Shown here in pieces: positions 37,183-48,942 of a stretch of DNA of 64,000 bases. Source of the stretch: Tieghemiomyces parasiticus (Eukaryota; Kickxellomycota; Dimargaritomycetes; Dimargaritales; Dimargaritaceae); contig JANBPT010000048.1 of NCBI GenBank assembly GCA_027575765.1, positions 1-64,000 of the forward strand, in the 5' to 3' direction. A program made the position numbers and the translations under genes. Every line of letters begins with the position of its first letter. Within the stretch, counting starts at the first letter, position 1. The notes under the pieces were generated by a model. The model had not been told where the DNA came from, ran no database searches, and saw only the letters and a program-made list of their open reading frames with translations.

Positions 37183-40100
37183 ATGTCGCTGGACGACCTA
37201 ATGGGCCACTTGGTCCGGGAAATCGCCATGGATGGCGAGCTCGGCAGTACCTGTCCCCGCCTCTGGAGCTTCGCCGAATCGTTCTACCAGTCCCATGAGG
37301 TGTCTCATTTGGACAACCGGGGTCCTTCGGCGCCCGCCCGACCGTATGTTGACGCCAACGCCCAAGCCTTCCTGTGGCGGTGGTTGTTGAGTCTGCCCAA
37401 CCTAACCGTCTTGGTTGAAGCCATGGATAATGATAAACTGACCCTATTACCTGTCGACAATGAAGCGGAGAAGAACGACAATGGTAGCAACGCGGGCAGC
37501 GTTCAGCAAGATGTAGTACTGATCCCACTCCCCGAAGTCACTGCCGCGCCTGTGTTTCGCCTGGGCCGTATACCACGCGGGTCGCGTAACTGTGTGACCG
37601 ACCGCCAGGCCGGTCGCTACATCCTATACACCACTGACCGCCAGATGCGTGATGCCGTCAGAGAGGCTGACCGGTCACATCTTTGGGACGACCTTCCCCA
37701 AGTGGCTTGGTCCGAGCTGCCCGCCCAATTCTCCGCACGGTACAAGGGCACCACACTACTCACCGACGACGATCCCAGCGATCTGGACGACCATTTCCTA
37801 GCGTCCAAGACCAGAGAGCTTGGCACGACTGTTGCCCGGAAGTACCGCCTCATCGTACGTGCCAGCGTGCCGCAGATCCTCCACCACCTCTTCAAGGGCC
37901 GGTCGGGTGGAATGATGCTGCTAGCCACTCTTGCTTACCCGGTACTCCAATATGTGGCTCGAGCGCGGACCCAGGGAATGCCCGTCGTCGAGCTGAGCCG
38001 CCTGTTCGGTATGGACCCGCGTACCACCTTTTACATCTGTAAGAGTCTCGGGGCCCGCCGACTGCTAGATCGAGTTGCTGCCGTGTACATGAACACCCAC
38101 ACCACCGTGGCCTACCATTACGCTTACTTCACCCTGCCCACGGCGGCGGAGAACGGGGACACTGCGGAGGCCGCGTCGACCCAACCGGCGACCACCGCGT
38201 CCAAGCCAGGCCCAGCGGCGGCGGTTGGTCCGATGGCCGTCGTCAGCAAGGCCTACCCGATTCACGCCTTTCGAGCCGCCGTGTGCCACGCGCTGGCTCA
38301 ACGACCCAACGGCGTCATGCTATTCTCTGAACTCAAGTACCAACTAGGGGCCCGGCAGAGTAACATGCGACAGCAGAAGCGTGTCAACCGCCACATCACG
38401 TGGTTGGTCGAACACGGGTACCTGGTGAAAATCCGAGTGCCACGGGAAATGGTGGCAGGACCCGACAACGTCGAGGGCGACGGGACGGAGGATATAGTCA
38501 TGAAGCATGAGGAAGAGGAGGAAGAGGGAGCAGCCACCAAGAGCGATTCGCCTGGCCCCCATGTCGCGTCCACGTCGCCAGCGGGGCCCGATACTGAGCC
38601 AGCGGCGATGGTGGTCGACAGCCGCGACGACGTGCCTGAATTCGATATGGGCGACCTTGCCATGGCCGCCGGTAAAGCCTACGATGGCTCCTTCCTTTGG
38701 GGGGAAGGCCCCGAGTCCACCACAGCCTTATACTCGGCCCGGAGCCTACTAGACGCCATCGATGACGACGCCGAGGCTGAGGAAGATGATGAAGAAGAAG
38801 GGGGAAACAAAGGGCGGCGGATGGCCGGGCGCGCCACGCACCAGACGAGAAATACCGACTCCGATGAAGAGTGTGCGGATGAGGAGGAAGGGTGTGTTGC
38901 CGACGACGTTGACAAGCCGCTAACCGTGGTGCCCCGACGTATAGCCCACCACCTGCGCGGACAACCGAAACGCGTGAGGCGCGCTCCAAAGGAACTATGT
39001 GTACGGCTCCTACGCGAATACCGTGCGCCGCGTCCCCAAACGTACACGGGGACCGCCGCCCCGCCAAATACGACGGCTGACGACGCTACGCCCGTGGACG
39101 TCTCCGATCCCGTAACTGCCTCCCCGCCGCCTGGGATTCCCTCCGCCACGTCCAAACGGTTCTACTACACCAACCACACCGAGCCCATCACCTCTGGCGC
39201 CACTTTCCCGACCTACTCGCAGGTCCCTACGGGTGCGGCTCCGGCCTGGGGACCGTCCCCGTTCCAGCCTGTCGAGGTTCAGGTCTACCGATTAATTGCG
39301 GCAGCGGGTAGCGGAGGGACCACCGCGTCCGCCATACGCGCCGTTATGCCCACTGTCGCACGGCCCATCCTCTTTAAAGTACTCGATACGCTCCTCAAGA
39401 ACAAGGAGGCCAAGAATGCCCAGTTCACGCAGTTTTTGGATCCCCCATCCGGTATCCAGTCCCTGACGTGCGCGTTCCCGGCCCGTTCAGAAATGGTCCA
39501 CTGCGGTCGGCTCCGCCAGCGTCGCGTTGTGGTGGGCACTGACCCTGACCGTCAGGTGCCACGCTGGACCCGGCCGTTCTTCCCTCCGATTGACGCTCCA
39601 GAGCGTTCGGCACAAGTTGTCGGGGAAACGGAGGAACCCGGCCCAGAGTCAAAGGTCGAAGCAGCAGATGCATCGACCACCGACATATCGACTTCAACGA
39701 GCCGAAAGCGCGGCAGGTCAGTCGTTACCGATGCCAGTCCGACATTAGGCCTGAAACGCATCCGCACCACCACCGAACCAGGCGACGGAGCATGTCTCTC
39801 GGATGATCTGACCAACCTCCCGTTTCAGCCCATCACCGCCGACGGGACCTGTCCGGACTGCCATCTGGGCGGACCGATGCTACACGCTACGGTTTGTGAG
39901 GGTTGTCAGAAATCCTTCCACGTTGCCTGCATCCTCAGCCGGGACCCCGCCGTGGCCCTCGATAGCTGGCGGTGCTCACCGGCCTGCCGTTTGACCGCCA
40001 CCTCGAAGCGCGCTCGGCCTACTCAGGCCGCAGCGCCGCAGCCAAGCGAGCCCCTTTCCACTCCGCGCCGCCGCCCGCGCGGAATCACGTCAGAGCAGCG

Positions 40101-43100
40101 CAGCGAAGCCCTCCGGGAACTGATCGAAGCGGAGGGCGTCGTACCCATCAATGGGGAGCTCAGGCAGCGACTAAGCGACGCCCTGGAGGCCCGGTACGGC
40201 CCCATTCCGTTCCTTATGGACTTGAAGACCGTCATGCGGGCCGCCCGGGCCCTCGAGCAGCACGGTCACGCCCGGCTGCTCCGGACGGCCATGCCTGGGG
40301 TTGTTCGCGATGCCAAATTGGTCACCCTGGCCTACCACCCGAGCCTAACCCCAGATAGCCCCGCGGTGCGTCGCCTGCTCGAAAATCTGGGCGACTCGGT
40401 CGTCATGAGCCGGGGGAAAGCCCCACAAAGGCCTCCCGTAGAGGCCGTGTCGGTGGCCCGTGTTGGCCCGATGTCGCGAAGGTCCGGAGTGGCCACGGTC
40501 GTGCCATCCCATCCGGACGAGGAGTGGCTGACAACGACGCAGGACCTTGGCTGGATCCCGGCCAAGATGGTGCGCGCCCGGATCCTCCACCTTTGGCTCA
40601 TCGACTATGTTCGCGACCAGCAAAACATGGACCACCGCTACGTGTTCCCCCACGGCGTTTTCCGCCAGGTACTCCTACTTAGCCGCCTCCCCTTGCGCCT
40701 GTACCTACAAATCGTAGCTTGCCGCTTCCTCGCGCCGACCCCTGGTGAGGACAATCCGGTCGACTATCTCTACGAGCACCGTCACGACGCCACCCCGCTC
40801 AGCGAGCTGCCGGCATGGATCCAACGCGCTCTCAGGACCCAGCACCACACGGTGCGACACCAGATCGACGACCAGTTAAACGTACTGAGGGCTCTCCTTT
40901 TGCTATACCCGGCCGACTATGCCCATTTGCACACCGTTGAGCAGGAAGCTAGTGTCACTTGCCCGCCCAGTCTATCTCAGGCGCCGGCTAACGCCTTCCA
41001 ACTAAGTATTGACGCGCCTATCAAGGACCTCACCTGTTTGACTGACCCGCGGCCCATCCTCGGCAGGTGGAGTGTCCGCACACCTGCCGACGCCGCCGAC
41101 TACTGGTCTCAATTGGAATTCTATTGCGACCATGCCCGGTCGCTCGCCACCGCCAGAGCGACTAGCCACAGCGCTATTGAGCTGCCGGTGTCTGCAGGTA
41201 CGGGCCCGGCTGGTGACCACGCCCTGGAAGACACCGGACCAGACTGGCACGCTGTCGTCCGTGATTTCAACTACCGGACTGCCGAGGGCCGTAACCCCCT
41301 GCTGACCATGGTGTGCTTCGTGGCGTGGGTGCCACCGCGCCACCTGGACCGTGCGCAGCGCCTCAAGCTGGATGAGTACATTGACCGTGCCACCGGAGCC
41401 ACCCCACTGGAAAGCGGTCTCAAGTGCGCCCGCATCGCCGAATTAACCGAGCTCCCACTATCTTCGGTGCTCGCCTACTACCGCCGGATTGAGCACTTAC
41501 GCGAACGGCGGCGGCAACAAGTGGAGGCTGCAACGGCCTTCCCGCCGTCCCGGCGCCGCCTGCGCGGTAGTCGCCAAGCCGACGCGTTGGAGGGTGCCCC
41601 GGGTGGAACTCCAAGCAAAGGGGGATCCGGCATGCAAGTTCACGACTTGGAATTACCCTCCGCCCATAATCCGTACAAGGCCGCCCGCACCGCCCTCCAG
41701 TACCGTCTCCAGCGCAGCCAGGAGCTCGACCTGCCCCCGCGGCTCCGGTGCTCCGGTTTACTCCGCCAGGCCGTACGACCCACCGATGGCCCGGACAGCC
41801 TTTCGGCTTCCTCACCGTCCGTTTCCCGAGAACGTCGTCGTATATATTGGAACGAGACGATGGATCACCAGGTTCTGTTATATTACGTGGTCATGAAGAC
41901 CTGTGTCAGGCTTCCTCAGCGCCGGTTCATCTGGTTGGCCGGACCGCCCTGCATTCCAGAAATCGCTGCCACCTTCCCAGACGATTACTGCGACTACCAT
42001 CCGGTTATCCCGCGCCGCGTGGTCGACTTCATTGTCTGGCGAGCCACTGAGGCGCCTCGAATGGACCCCGTGCAGCGCGAGGCCGAGGAGACGGACCGAC
42101 TGCGGGCTCTCCTACCCACGCTAGTCCTGGCCTTCTCCACTCGCCACCGACTGGCCAACCGACTCCGTCATCGGTTTAACCGCCTCCTGACCCGTGCGAC
42201 TACCCGCGAACAGCTGGCCGTCCTGTTGCGCCAGTGGGAAGAGGTTTACAACTACGGAGTCCAGCGCGAATTGATCGAAGCCTACCAGGACCACGCCCTG
42301 CGCCGCAAGCGCCAGGTCAGTTCTATCGACCTGCTCGATCTTGCCCGGCAGTGGGTCACTTACTGGCATGTCTATCTGACCACGTCCGGCCGGCCGGCGG
42401 CCACCCATTTCCGTCACACCCAACTAGGGCCGGGTGTCGAAACCGTCCTCCGTGCCGCCCCAGTGGTCGGGTCGGCCGATTTTAAGATGCTGTACTTGTA
42501 TCTGCTTCATTCCAGTCGCACTTCCCCCGGTGCCGCACCCACGACCTCGGGGCCCCCAGACGACACTTGGTACATTGACACAAATGACTACGAGGCCTAT
42601 TGGGCCCGGTATGAACCCGGGGGTGATCTGGCCGAGGTGACAATGGAGACAATTCAGAACTATAACCGCCAGGCCTTGGACTCCGCCACCATGCTTGATC
42701 CGGAGCTGGCCACACGACTGCTGCTGCCGCTCCCCGGGGCGACGGATGGGGCGGCGGCGGTGATGAGGTCGTTAGAGGTCGGTAGTAGTGGCTATTCCCG
42801 CCATGACGGCTCCAACCCGCAGCCACAGGTGAATCCGGGAACCTTCCTACCGGCGTGCCTCGCCGATCTCCATCGCATCTACCGCGTCACGGCCCTTCAG
42901 GGGCCCGACCTGGCCGACGCGGAAGCCCGGGCGCACCACCACCTCCAGCACCACCCTCTCCAACAGCACTATCGCTACGACTCAGGCACGACTGTTTCCC
43001 CCGCCATACTCCACCCGGAGGATGAAGTGCGTCGCAGTATTACCCTGATCCACCGGTTCGCCATTCTCCGGGCCATGCCATACGTGACCCGGCGCGGCCC

Positions 43101-44678
43101 CAGCTACCGAGAGGAGTTTGGCAATCCTGGCCCCCCCAGCACCGACGGGTCGGAGCTGGTGGATCGGATGGAACTGGCCATCAAAATGGTCCTCCTCACA
43201 CCCGGCCGGGCCTATGACTCCCTCGTTGCCTTCGAAATGCTGCAGGCGGTGGACACGTCCGACCGCCGCCGGCTCGACGACGCCATTGACCGCCTTAAAC
43301 AGTCCCACAGCGTCTTGCGGGTAAAGACCGGCAACCAACGTAACATCCCGGGGCGTGGTTTCAACGTTTCCGAAGCCTTCCTGCGCGCCGTAGTTTCTCA
43401 CTACCCGCGTGACTTCGTCACCCAGGCCCGCGACCAACAGTTCCAACTGGGCGATCCGCGGCATCCCACGCCGGTGGGCCACGCCGTCACCCGGGGCGCC
43501 ATGGCGCTACTTCTAGAAGGTCTGGCCGGCGGCCGTACGGAGATCCGGTTCACCCCGTTCAATGCCCTGCCGGGTATCAACCTGGAATATTTCCGCCAAG
43601 CCATGCACCGCCCCGCGTTCCGAATGAGCTTCGTGCCCCTATTCGATCTGACCGCCGGGAAACGGTCCGCAACGATACGTGGCGCTCCCGGCCCACTGCC
43701 CCGACAGACGGTCACCGAGGTTGTGGACCCCGAGAGCTTGCGCAACATGATCCTGACGGAGGTAAACGCCAGCGGCGACCAAGGCTGCACCCGGACGGCA
43801 CTCAGCGTTGTGCTACACGAGCGGTACTCTAGCTTGCAGGCTACCGATGTCGACCTGGCTGCCCAACTTCAGTACCTCACAACCCACGATGACGCAGGTC
43901 GGACGGCGAAAGATGTGACTGCCGAAGGCGGTCAGTGGGATCACCTGGCTTCACCACGCCTGGTCGCCGTGGGGTTCCGCGAGGTCCGCTACGTGACCCC
44001 AGCTCATTTGGGCCCCTGGGTGGTGCCACTCGTTGCTTTCCAAGGTGCCGACACCGCCCACAGCAAGTTAAACACCCCCACCAACGGGTCGTCGAACCTG
44101 ATCTCTGCCATGGGTTATTCGTCGGCCCGCCACATCCTCCCGCGGAGTTGGGTCGACATTCGTGGCCACCATACCAACTACGTCTACCAGAACTGTCTAC
44201 GGGCCGTACTCCACGCTGTGGCTGGGTCTCCCGGCATTGACCACGACTCCCTGTGCCGCCGCCTCCGCGTGGCTCTGAACCCTGTCGAGGTAGATGACCT
44301 ACTGACTGACCTCGACAACTTGGGTCTGGTCAAGCCGCGATACGTTAGTCGTCCCCGGCCGGCCTCCCTGTTCTCCAAATCCCGACCGGTGGCCCTGAGT
44401 CAAGGTAAGATACTGTGTTTTTTTTTTGATGTCGTGCTGGCTGCCTCCCGGCAAGTCGTAATTACGGGTCATTTCGAAGAATAGTTGCTCTAATGGGCCG
44501 AGCCATGAAGCTACAAACTGTCATACCCAATCGGTTGCTAATCCCCCACCCTCCCATCGCCTTACGCTTCCCAATTTACCACACCCTACCAGATACTCGT
44601 CTCAACGCCGACGCCTTCCGGCCCTGCTACTGGGCCGAACCTGACTACCTCACCAAACTGGCCAGCCTCCACGTCTGA
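37183..44678 (+). CDS. TFIIIC largest subunit (tau138/Tfc3/GTF3C1-like), B-box binding
   Basis: Two exons, 37183-44404 and 44593-44678, 2435 residues. The start is MSLDDLMGHLVREIAMDGE, preceded by ACACC; an upstream in-frame leader lacks family content. The 188-nt intron has donor G|GTAAGA and acceptor CTACCAG; joining gives ...LSQDTRLNADAFRPCYW, the normal C-terminal patch. A winged-helix B-block domain lies near 237-310 (GMPVVELSRLFGMDPRTTFY). Acidic Glu/Asp runs follow (about 440-600). A PHD-like finger, C-P-D-C ... C-E-G-C ... H-V-A-C ... C-S-P-A-C, lies near 889-933. A Myb-like WNETMDHQVLLYYVV patch starts near 1556. The protein recognises tRNA-gene B boxes as part of TFIIIC and recruits TFIIIB and Pol III. 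Much of the length is family-specific. Confidence 0.9.
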
Positions 44679-44936
44679 GCGTGCACCTATTTCGCGCCAT
44701 CCAACCTTACCACCGTTCCGCAGCCCTGTAGTATAGACCAAAAACGGGTATTTAATGAACCAGTACATTTCACGTCCAGGATTTTACGGACGGTTGCTCA
44801 TAATTCAGCAGCGACCTCATTGTGCACGTAACGTATGGTCAGAGGAGATAGTCTTTAATAACGACCGCCATCCTGTCTGGGTATAAAAAAATATACGTCC
44901 CCACTCCAAACAAGTCCCAGTAAAGACTTACCAGGA
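44679..44936. other. Tail-to-tail spacer, no gene seen
   Basis: Shared 3' region of the TFIIIC gene (+) and the uL15m gene (-), under 300 bases. It contains a possible intron in the 3' UTR of the minus-strand gene, listed separately. Confidence 0.5.
44877..44931 (-). other. Candidate 3'-UTR intron of the uL15m gene
   Basis: Six bases after the uL15m stop the minus strand reads CCTG|GTAAGT, a perfect fungal donor. Fifty-five bases on, an acceptor follows a T-rich tract (TTTTTTTATACCCAG). The size fits other introns here (43-188 nt). It would not change the protein. Chance occurrence is possible. Confidence 0.35.
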
Positions 44937-45728
44937 TCACGCACTTTCCTTTTCCTCACGCGATTTGATTTCAATCGGCTCGAACTTGTCGCGTGGGGCC
45001 AAGTATCCCCGATTCTTGGGGTCGGAATACCAAGCCAGCACTTTGTGGTTCGTCGGGAGGGCGAACTTGGGTAGCTTGTCGAACTTTTCCGGGTGGAGTA
45101 GGGCGCGCATGGCCAGAGTGTTATGATAAACACAGGTGACCTGACCTCCAGCGGCCTCAATGGCGGCCATGGCGCCGGGACTGGCCTTGGACACCTCGAT
45201 AGTCAGTTTGGTTTTAAAATGCTCGTACCCCTGGCTGAGCAACTTGACGCCGTCCTTGATGTTATTGACACACCGTGTGGCCTGCAGATGCTTCATGGTG
45301 ATGGGTTGCGTGGGGTCGAGACGGCCCAGACGCACCCAGTGCTGAAGTCGGTCGAGGTTAAGCACCTGGTACTCCTTCTTGAAAATGTTGGTGAATCCGC
45401 GTTTCGGGAACAGCATGTGGATCGGGGTTTGGCCACCCTCGAACCCACGCCGCGGTTTACCGTTGCCGCTCCGCGCCTTCTGTCCCTTGTGACCCCGGCC
45501 ACACGTCCCGCCATGGCCCGAACTACCGCCCCGCCCGAGCCGCTTGACTTGCTTGGTTGAACCGGCGTTGGGTGCTAAGTTGTGCAGACCGATACGCATG
45601 CGGGGCAGGGTAGCCGGAACGGTGATGTGGCGGCGCTGTGCGGAGGCGATCGTGAGGGCGGCCGCCCGCGCGTGCGGCGCCGATTGGAGGCTGACCGCCG
45701 CGAGTTTCGATTGGAGCAGGCGCAGCAT
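44937..45728 (-). CDS. MRPL10: Mitochondrial large-subunit ribosomal protein uL15m
   Basis: Intronless, 263 residues, ATG at 45728. The first about 40 residues are rich in Arg, Ala, Leu and Ser without acidic residues (MLRLLQSKLAAVSLQSAPHA), a mitochondrial targeting signal. Then follows the L15 signature: NLAPNAGSTKQVKRLGRGG, the Gly-rich SSGHGGTCGRGHKGQKAR, and RRGFEGGQTPIHMLFPKRGF (about 50-110). These are the parts that thread into 23S-type rRNA. The C-terminal half has the KxTIEVSKASPGAMAAIEAAGG core and an extension that fungal mitochondrial L15 proteins share. Symbol follows yeast naming by homology. Tail-to-tail with the TFIIIC gene. Confidence 0.95.
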   Translation of the reverse strand: MLRLLQSKLAAVSLQSAPHARAAALTIASAQRRHITVPATLPRMRIGLHNLAPNAGSTKQVKRLGRGGSSGHGGTCGRGHKGQKARSGNGKPRRGFEGGQTPIHMLFPKRGFTNIFKKEYQVLNLDRLQHWVRLGRLDPTQPITMKHLQATRCVNNIKDGVKLLSQGYEHFKTKLTIEVSKASPGAMAAIEAAGGQVTCVYHNTLAMRALLHPEKFDKLPKFALPTNHKVLAWYSDPKNRGYLAPRDKFEPIEIKSREEKESA

Positions 45729-46309
45729 GGGCTAAACTAGAGAACGTCAAGACTGGGGGAGGGCGAAGTAAGGAAACTCGGTTTAGTCTAAAAAAAAGTG
45801 GGAAATTGGTGCTAATCAGGAAAAGGGGAGGCCAATGAAGTAGGGTAGGTCGGATATCAGCGCGGGAATCAGCAGGTTGGTGTTGAATCTCAATGTGCAA
45901 GGCTGGATCAGTCTCCATGAGCGGAGTGCACAGATCCAGCTGCTGCTGCCTGATGGGACTGCATGGACCGCTTCCCGACTTAGGATTAAGCGAAATGTGG
46001 GGCAGATATAAATCACGTGATGAGTAGTCTAGTTAGCTAGGTCGCCTCTCATTGGATTAGCAGAGTTGGTTCAGATCAATGCCGCTGGGCCGAGGTATTG
46101 TCACTTCACTAGGTTGTGCTGCCCATCCAATACGGACCAGCCTAAACGTTTGCACTGGGTGACCAAAGGGAGAACCGGGGTATTAAAACAAGTGTATATA
46201 TATATTGATCGGAGAGCGAGTGTAAATACTATTAAAAAAATGCGATGAAAACACTCGTGATTTGAAAAATGAGAATAAAAGGAAAAGTCGGGCGCGGTGG
46301 TAACTATAC
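45729..46309. other. Intergenic spacer, no gene seen
   Basis: Promoter of uL15m (leftward) and 3' flank of the nucleoporin gene. A TATATATATAT-like tract lies near 46,195. No coding content seen. Confidence 0.5.
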
Positions 46310-48942
46310 TCAGCGACCAAATAAACCGAACGACGAGGTCGGGGTGGGCGTGAACGATCCGGCGGGGGCCGAGTTACTGGTACTACCCGCCGCCCCACTG
46401 AACCCGCCGGGAGTACCGGTTGACCCCAGTGCACTGCTACCGCCAAGGGCTGTGGCATTACCCGGGGGAGCCGGGCTGCCGGCGACCGCCCAGGCATGGC
46501 GACTGGCATAGGTCGACAACGGGGTTCGCGGGGCAGCGGCGCCACCGACTTGGCCGTAGGACGACGGGGTGGCCGCCGAATTCGGGGCGACCCGCGTGGT
46601 TAGGTATGGCGAAGGCCGGTGGGCTGGGCCCGGGGTACCGAGCATGCTGCTCCCAGTTCCCAAGGTACGATGGAGAGAGGTGGAGGGAGGCGGGAGGGCA
46701 GCGGCCGCCCGGTAGGGCGACGCGTAATTATTAGAAGCGGCCGCCGTCGTTGCGGCGCCGTGGTGAGCGGCCGATGACGAGCGCAGTTTACCCTGGGCCT
46801 TGAGCTGGTTGAGCTCCGCCACACGGGTGGAGAGGTCCCGGCTGCTGGTATCTAGCCACTCGAGGGCGGTGAGGTGGGCACTAAGGATCTGGACGACCTG
46901 GGAGAACGGATCCTCACTCTCGGATGCGGCCGACGTCGCGGTGGAGGTTGCTCCGCCCGCGGCTGGTTTGCCCATTCCGGTCACCTGGTTCAGTTCCTCG
47001 ACAACGCCCGTGAGCTGGTCATTGACAGTCTCGAGGCGCTGGCCGATGGTCTCGGCGAGCCCGTAGACTCGCTCACGTTCGTCGTCGGCGCTCCGCAAGT
47101 GCGGGAGGGTGGGCTGGGACCCACCGTAAGCCGCAAAGATGACCTTTTCATACTCATCCAGGGTCTTGCCGAGGTCGTCTTGTTGGAGTTGAATGTACTC
47201 GAGGTTCTGGTCGATCAGCTTCTGGGAAAATTCGAGCTCGACTGTCTCCGCATAGAGCTTAGAAATTAGGTTTCCGTTGCCAAGCAGGGCCTGGTCCCAC
47301 TCGGCTACGTCCAGCGCCTGACGGTGGAAGTCCCTTGTGCAGTCATTGAGCTCCCGCGTCCAGTTGTTAAGGATGTCCTCCAGCTTCTTGGTGCGCAAAT
47401 TGCGAATGATCGGTTTGATTTCCTCCTGGGGAAGCATACGCTGCGGTGCGCCATTGGTGGACGTCGAGGTTGTAGGGGTCAGGGTCAGTGCCGAGGTGGT
47501 CGGGGCCCCACCAATACAGGCGGTGGTTGGAGCGGATGAGACGGCTGCACCGGTTGTGGTAGCCGCGGACGTGGTAGAGGCCGAAGCACCGAACCCACCA
47601 AAGCCCAGACCGCTGCCACTACTCGCGGTGCTAGTAGTGGTGGTACCAAAGAGGCCGCCAGCGCTCTTACTGGCACCAGCCGTAGAGGCGGCCCCTGTGA
47701 GGCCGAAAGCCGGGGCGGGAGCGCTGGTTGTGGCGCTCGACGCGGCCGCCGATGTCGTGGCGGGAGCGCCGAAGCCACCGAAGGCTGGGGCGGGTTTAGC
47801 CGCCTCTGAGGTAGTGGCCAAAGACGAGCCACCAAGGACAAAAGCCGGAGCCGACTTTGCTGGTTCGGCGGTGGAGCTACCGAAGCCACCGAAGGCTGGC
47901 ACAGGTTTAGACGCTTCCGAGGTGGTGGCCAAGGACGCCCCACTGAGGGAAAAGGCCGCAGCAGATTTCGCGGGCTCGGCAGCCGAAGCAGCGGCCGCAC
48001 CACCAAAGCTACCGAAGGATGGAGCAGTTTTAGCCGGTTCGGAGGTGGTTACAGGGGTCGAGCCGCCCAGGGCACCGAACGGGGAAGGATTGGCCGGCAC
48101 GGCCGTGGCTGGCCCCTTAGACACCTCCGACGTGGCTGAGGAGGAGAGGCCGGTTAGACCGGTAGAAGTCGAGCCTGCAGCGTTGTTGCCGCCAAAGCCC
48201 CCGAATCCGGCGCTAAGACCACCGCTCGTGGCCGTTCCGGCGCCAAATCCGCCGGCAGCGCTGGTCCCCGAACTCGCGAAAGTTCCGGCCGCACTGGTCC
48301 CAGAGCTTCCAAATCCGGAGCTATTGCTGCCCGCTGCTCCCGTGTTCCAGCTGCCACCGCCGAAAGACGGGGTCGTACCGGAACTGCTGCTCGTAGCCGG
48401 GGCGGCACTGGTGGCAGCAGTGCCCCAGCTACTGCCGCTGCCGAAGGCTGGCGTGACACCTGTCGGGGCGGCACTGGTCGCGGTAGTGCCCCAGCTGCTA
48501 CCGCCGAAAGCCGGGGTTGTCCCGGAGCTGCTACCACCGAAAGCCGGGGTGGTTCCAGAAGTTCCACCAGCAGTACTGGTTGTACCAGCTCCCCAGCTAC
48601 TGCCGCCAAAAGCCGGAGCTTTGCTTGCAGTGCTTGATGATGCAGCACCAAAGCTACCGAACGCCGAAGGAGCACCAGCATTTTCTAAAGGATACGCATA
48701 ATGGACCAGGATGGAATGAAAATAGGGAATCCGTTAGTATCAACATGCACCCCTACATGATCATAATGACAAAGGAGGGGGGGATTACCCGGTTGAGCGA
48801 CTTACGCTGGTTATTCTGTTGGTTTCCACTCGCGGAACCAAAGCCCGAACTGCCAAAACTGGCACCGCCGAAAGCTGGACGAGGGAGGGGAAGTGTGTAA
48901 TATGAAATGGTGTAGGGTTAAGGAATCAATACCTGGGTTCAT
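46310..48942 (-). CDS. NSP1: FG-nucleoporin Nsp1/Nup62
   Basis: Three exons: 48942-48933 (ATG AAC CCA G), 48874-48806 and 48684-46310; 817 residues. The joins are in phase and restore the repeats: MNPAFGGASFGSSGFGSASG then NNQQNAGAPSAFGSFG. Residues 1 to about 430 are FG/Ser/Ala/Thr-rich, with modules like FGGSSWGTTATSAAP and a repeated EPAKSAP..F..GG..LATTSEA unit. The coiled-coil Nsp1_C domain (about 455-655) has the hallmark LEDILNNWTRELNDCTRDFH and EWDQALLGNGNLISKLY. It anchors the central-channel complex with Nup54/Nup58-type partners and Nup82. About 160 residues of Ala/Ser/Pro/Gly-rich tail ending SSFGLFGR follow, unlike yeast Nsp1, which ends with the coiled coil. Introns are 58 and 121 nt. 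Confidence 0.92.

Noticed and set aside
47337..48701. 454-codon open frame on the + strand
   Set aside because: Antisense shadow of the repetitive, GC-rich nucleoporin gene; Val/Pro/Ala/Lys-rich translation with no domain and no ATG start of its own that is credible.
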